The notes under the pieces are model-generated. The model was not told the DNA's origin and did no database searches. It saw nothing but the letters and a program-made list of their open reading frames with translations. Positions 61,960 to 64,000 of a DNA stretch of 64,000 nucleotides are shown here, in pieces (positions within the stretch are counted from its first letter, which is position 1; the number at the start of each line of letters is the position of its first letter). The stretch lies in assembly GCA_945862235.1 (NCBI GenBank), contig CAMAYU010000004.1, positions 1 to 64,000 on the forward strand, in the 5' to 3' direction. Made by a program: the position numbers and the translations under genes. This DNA comes from Schlesneria paludicola DSM 18645 (GTDB taxonomy: Bacteria; Planctomycetota; Planctomycetia; Planctomycetales; Planctomycetaceae).

Positions 61960-63489
61960 ATGGCCGCCAACCCCAATAAGCCGGGTCCCGTTCACTACGC
62001 ACTCGTGGTCTTCGTCATCAGCACGGTGGTCTTGGGTATCACGACCTACATGTTCCATCGCGAGTACTCCGACCGCGCGGCCAAGATCACCGAACTCGAA
62101 GGCAAAGCGGGGACGCTCAACGTGAGCATCAAGAAGCTGGACGACGAAATCCAAGCGCTCACCAATCAGACCGGAAACAAGTTTGAGATGAAGCTGGACC
62201 CGTCGAACCCCAAAAACGCGACCTCGGTCGTGGGAGCGGCTTTCGCGGACATGGAGCGGTTCGGCAAGGACTTGTCTGGCACAACCTATCAGCAAACGTT
62301 GCAGAAGTTGCGTGAAGCGGTCGATGCGGCCGTGGCCGATGTCGCTTCAAAAGCGGCTCAAGTCGCAATTCTGCAAAAGGACATCAACGACCAGCGCGAT
62401 CGCCTGAACAAGCAGGTCGATACACACCGATCGGCTCAGGAAAAATCGGAAGCCGATCTGCGAACCACCGTCGCGTCACGCGACGAGAAGCTGAACGGCA
62501 AGCAGGTCGAGATCGACCGCTTCAAAGCCGAGAACAATCAACTCGTCGGCGAGTTGGCTCAGGAAAAGGAAGGCCGGGAGAAAGAACGCAAAGCTTTGCA
62601 AAACCTGATCGGCCAGCTCGAAATCCGCATCGACTTCATGCGTGACAAGATCGACACGCTGGAAGGGGTCAGCTTTGAAGTCGCTGACGGGCTGATTCGC
62701 CGTGTCGAAAATGCGGGCAACTTGGCTTGGATCGACCTCGGTGAAGCAGACGGCTTAAAGACCCGCATGACCTTCAGCGTCTACTCGAAAGAAAGCCAGG
62801 GAGTTGGACGCGGAGCGGAAGATGTGAAGGGCAAGATCGAAGTGACCCGACTGCTCGGCGCTCACATGGCTGAAGCCCGGATCGTCGAGAACGATCTCTA
62901 CCGACCCATCGTCCCGAATGACCTGATCTACACACCGATCTGGAGTCCCGGTTTGGTTGAGAAAATCTCACTGGCCGGCATGGTCGATCTCGACAACGAT
63001 GGCAAGAGCGACCGCGAGCAATTCAAGCAACTCATGGCGGTCTCAGGTGCTGTCCTCGACAACGAAATCACGGACGAAGGCGAGCGTCTTCCCGCCGGCG
63101 GCAAGATTACCGTTCACACGAAATTCCTCGTGCTGGGTGATGTCCCCGATCCAACGACGTTGGTTTCCGAGAAGGACAAGGCGATCAACCAAAAGATCAC
63201 CGACCACCTGACCGAACTCCGCAAAGAAGCCCGCGCCAATGGTGTGCGGATCATCAAGATCAACGACTTCCTGGCTCACATTGGCTTTCAATCCAAGCGA
63301 CGCCTGTTCCGACCGGGTGAACAACGACCGTTCAACCTGAAGGCCGGTGCCACGAGTACTCAGGTCAATGAATCCCTGGGCGACCGCTCGTCTTCGGGCA
63401 CAACTTCCGCCCTGTTCGGCAAAAGCAAGTCGGCCGCTCAGCAAACCTCGTCCGGAACGACCAGCAAAGTCTTCGGCGGCGGCAAGTGA
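61960..63489 (+). CDS. Membrane-anchored coiled-coil protein, hypothetical
   Basis: MAANPNKPGPVHYALVVFVISTVVLGITTYMF anchor, long coiled coil, then globular C-terminus and Ser/Thr-rich tail with TSSGTTSxxFG repeats. Confidence 0.75.
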   Translation: MAANPNKPGPVHYALVVFVISTVVLGITTYMFHREYSDRAAKITELEGKAGTLNVSIKKLDDEIQALTNQTGNKFEMKLDPSNPKNATSVVGAAFADMERFGKDLSGTTYQQTLQKLREAVDAAVADVASKAAQVAILQKDINDQRDRLNKQVDTHRSAQEKSEADLRTTVASRDEKLNGKQVEIDRFKAENNQLVGELAQEKEGREKERKALQNLIGQLEIRIDFMRDKIDTLEGVSFEVADGLIRRVENAGNLAWIDLGEADGLKTRMTFSVYSKESQGVGRGAEDVKGKIEVTRLLGAHMAEARIVENDLYRPIVPNDLIYTPIWSPGLVEKISLAGMVDLDNDGKSDREQFKQLMAVSGAVLDNEITDEGERLPAGGKITVHTKFLVLGDVPDPTTLVSEKDKAINQKITDHLTELRKEARANGVRIIKINDFLAHIGFQSKRRLFRPGEQRPFNLKAGATSTQVNESLGDRSSSGTTSALFGKSKSAAQQTSSGTTSKVFGGGK

Positions 63490-63569
63490 GACACCTCGCG
63501 GTGGCTGGACATTCCGCCTGAACAAGGACCAGAACAGCGACGCAAGACGGGGACCGAATTCAATCTCTC

Positions 63570-63607
63570 AGGACCGTACGTTTCACGACGTGCGGTCCTT
63601 TTGTTTG
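63570..63607 (+). terminator. Rho-independent terminator
   Basis: aggaccgtacgt ttcacg acgtgcggtcct followed by tttgttt. Confidence 0.75.
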
Positions 63608-63701
63608 TGACGGATCCGTTTAGAAACTGAAAACAAGGACTGTCGTGGCAGGCGCTGCCAGCGTCGGCTCGGATGCTGGCAGCATCCGCCACGTCTGGCG
63701 C

Positions 63702-64000
63702 TCATCGCGTGCGGCGGGCAACACCCCAGTACGTCTTCGCATCGACTGTGACCAGCTCATTGAATGCTCGCACGATCACTTCGCGACCGTAGTCCAAGCC
63801 TTCAAATAATCCGGCATCGTCGCCATCTGTCGGGCCTTTCGCCTGCAAGGTCATCCACACCTGACCGAGTCCATCCGCGTGGCCACTCGCCTGGCCCGCC
63901 TCAAGGTCGTGCCGAAACTTGACCGTCAGCGAACCGCGTTCGGCATCGAGCGGCACTTCCCAGCGGGCCTTGTAGCCCTCGCACCCGATCCCGAGTGACT
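63702..64000 (-). CDS. 3' part of a CDS running off the right edge, hypothetical
   Basis: Minus frame stays open upstream of the listed GTG at 63956 to the window edge (SLGIGCEGYKARWEVPLDAERGSLTVKF...). Confidence 0.55.
   Translation of the reverse strand, partial: SLGIGCEGYKARWEVPLDAERGSLTVKFRHDLEAGQASGHADGLGQVWMTLQAKGPTDGDDAGLFEGLDYGREVIVRAFNELVTVDAKTYWGVARRTR

Overview
The window looks like a roughly 60% GC Planctomycetes-type chromosome segment: DUF1559 pseudopilin-like protein, multihaem cytochromes with planctomycete-style architecture, and many short palindromic repeats. I see no rRNA, CRISPR array or complete transposon. Its centrepiece is a ~21 kb minus-strand locus (about 23.5-44.9 kb). 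In transcription order it encodes a Rieske protein, split cytochrome b, a 1372-aa octahaem/PDZ cytochrome, a cupredoxin-like lipoprotein, a dihaem lipoprotein, an A2-type haem-copper oxidase (subunits II, I, III, IV) with CtaA and CtaB, an ABC transporter, SCO, a DUF420 protein and a small CxxC membrane protein. Other modules include a regulatory PTS set with HPF, RNase E/G with L21, ThiS/ThiG, polA, two toxin-antitoxin pairs and a GntR/ABC exporter operon. The less expected signals are: (i) several families of palindromic repeats, some inserted in-frame inside genes (polA, an ABC permease, a PQQ-propeller protein, probably a GT39-like protein); (ii) a thrice-repeated amphipathic motif in the Rieske N-terminus; (iii) an in-frame TGA splitting an ABC permease; (iv) a 21-bp tandem array; (v) a 204-bp tandem duplication at a gene 3' end. 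All calls come from reading sequence and the supplied ORFs; no database search was run.
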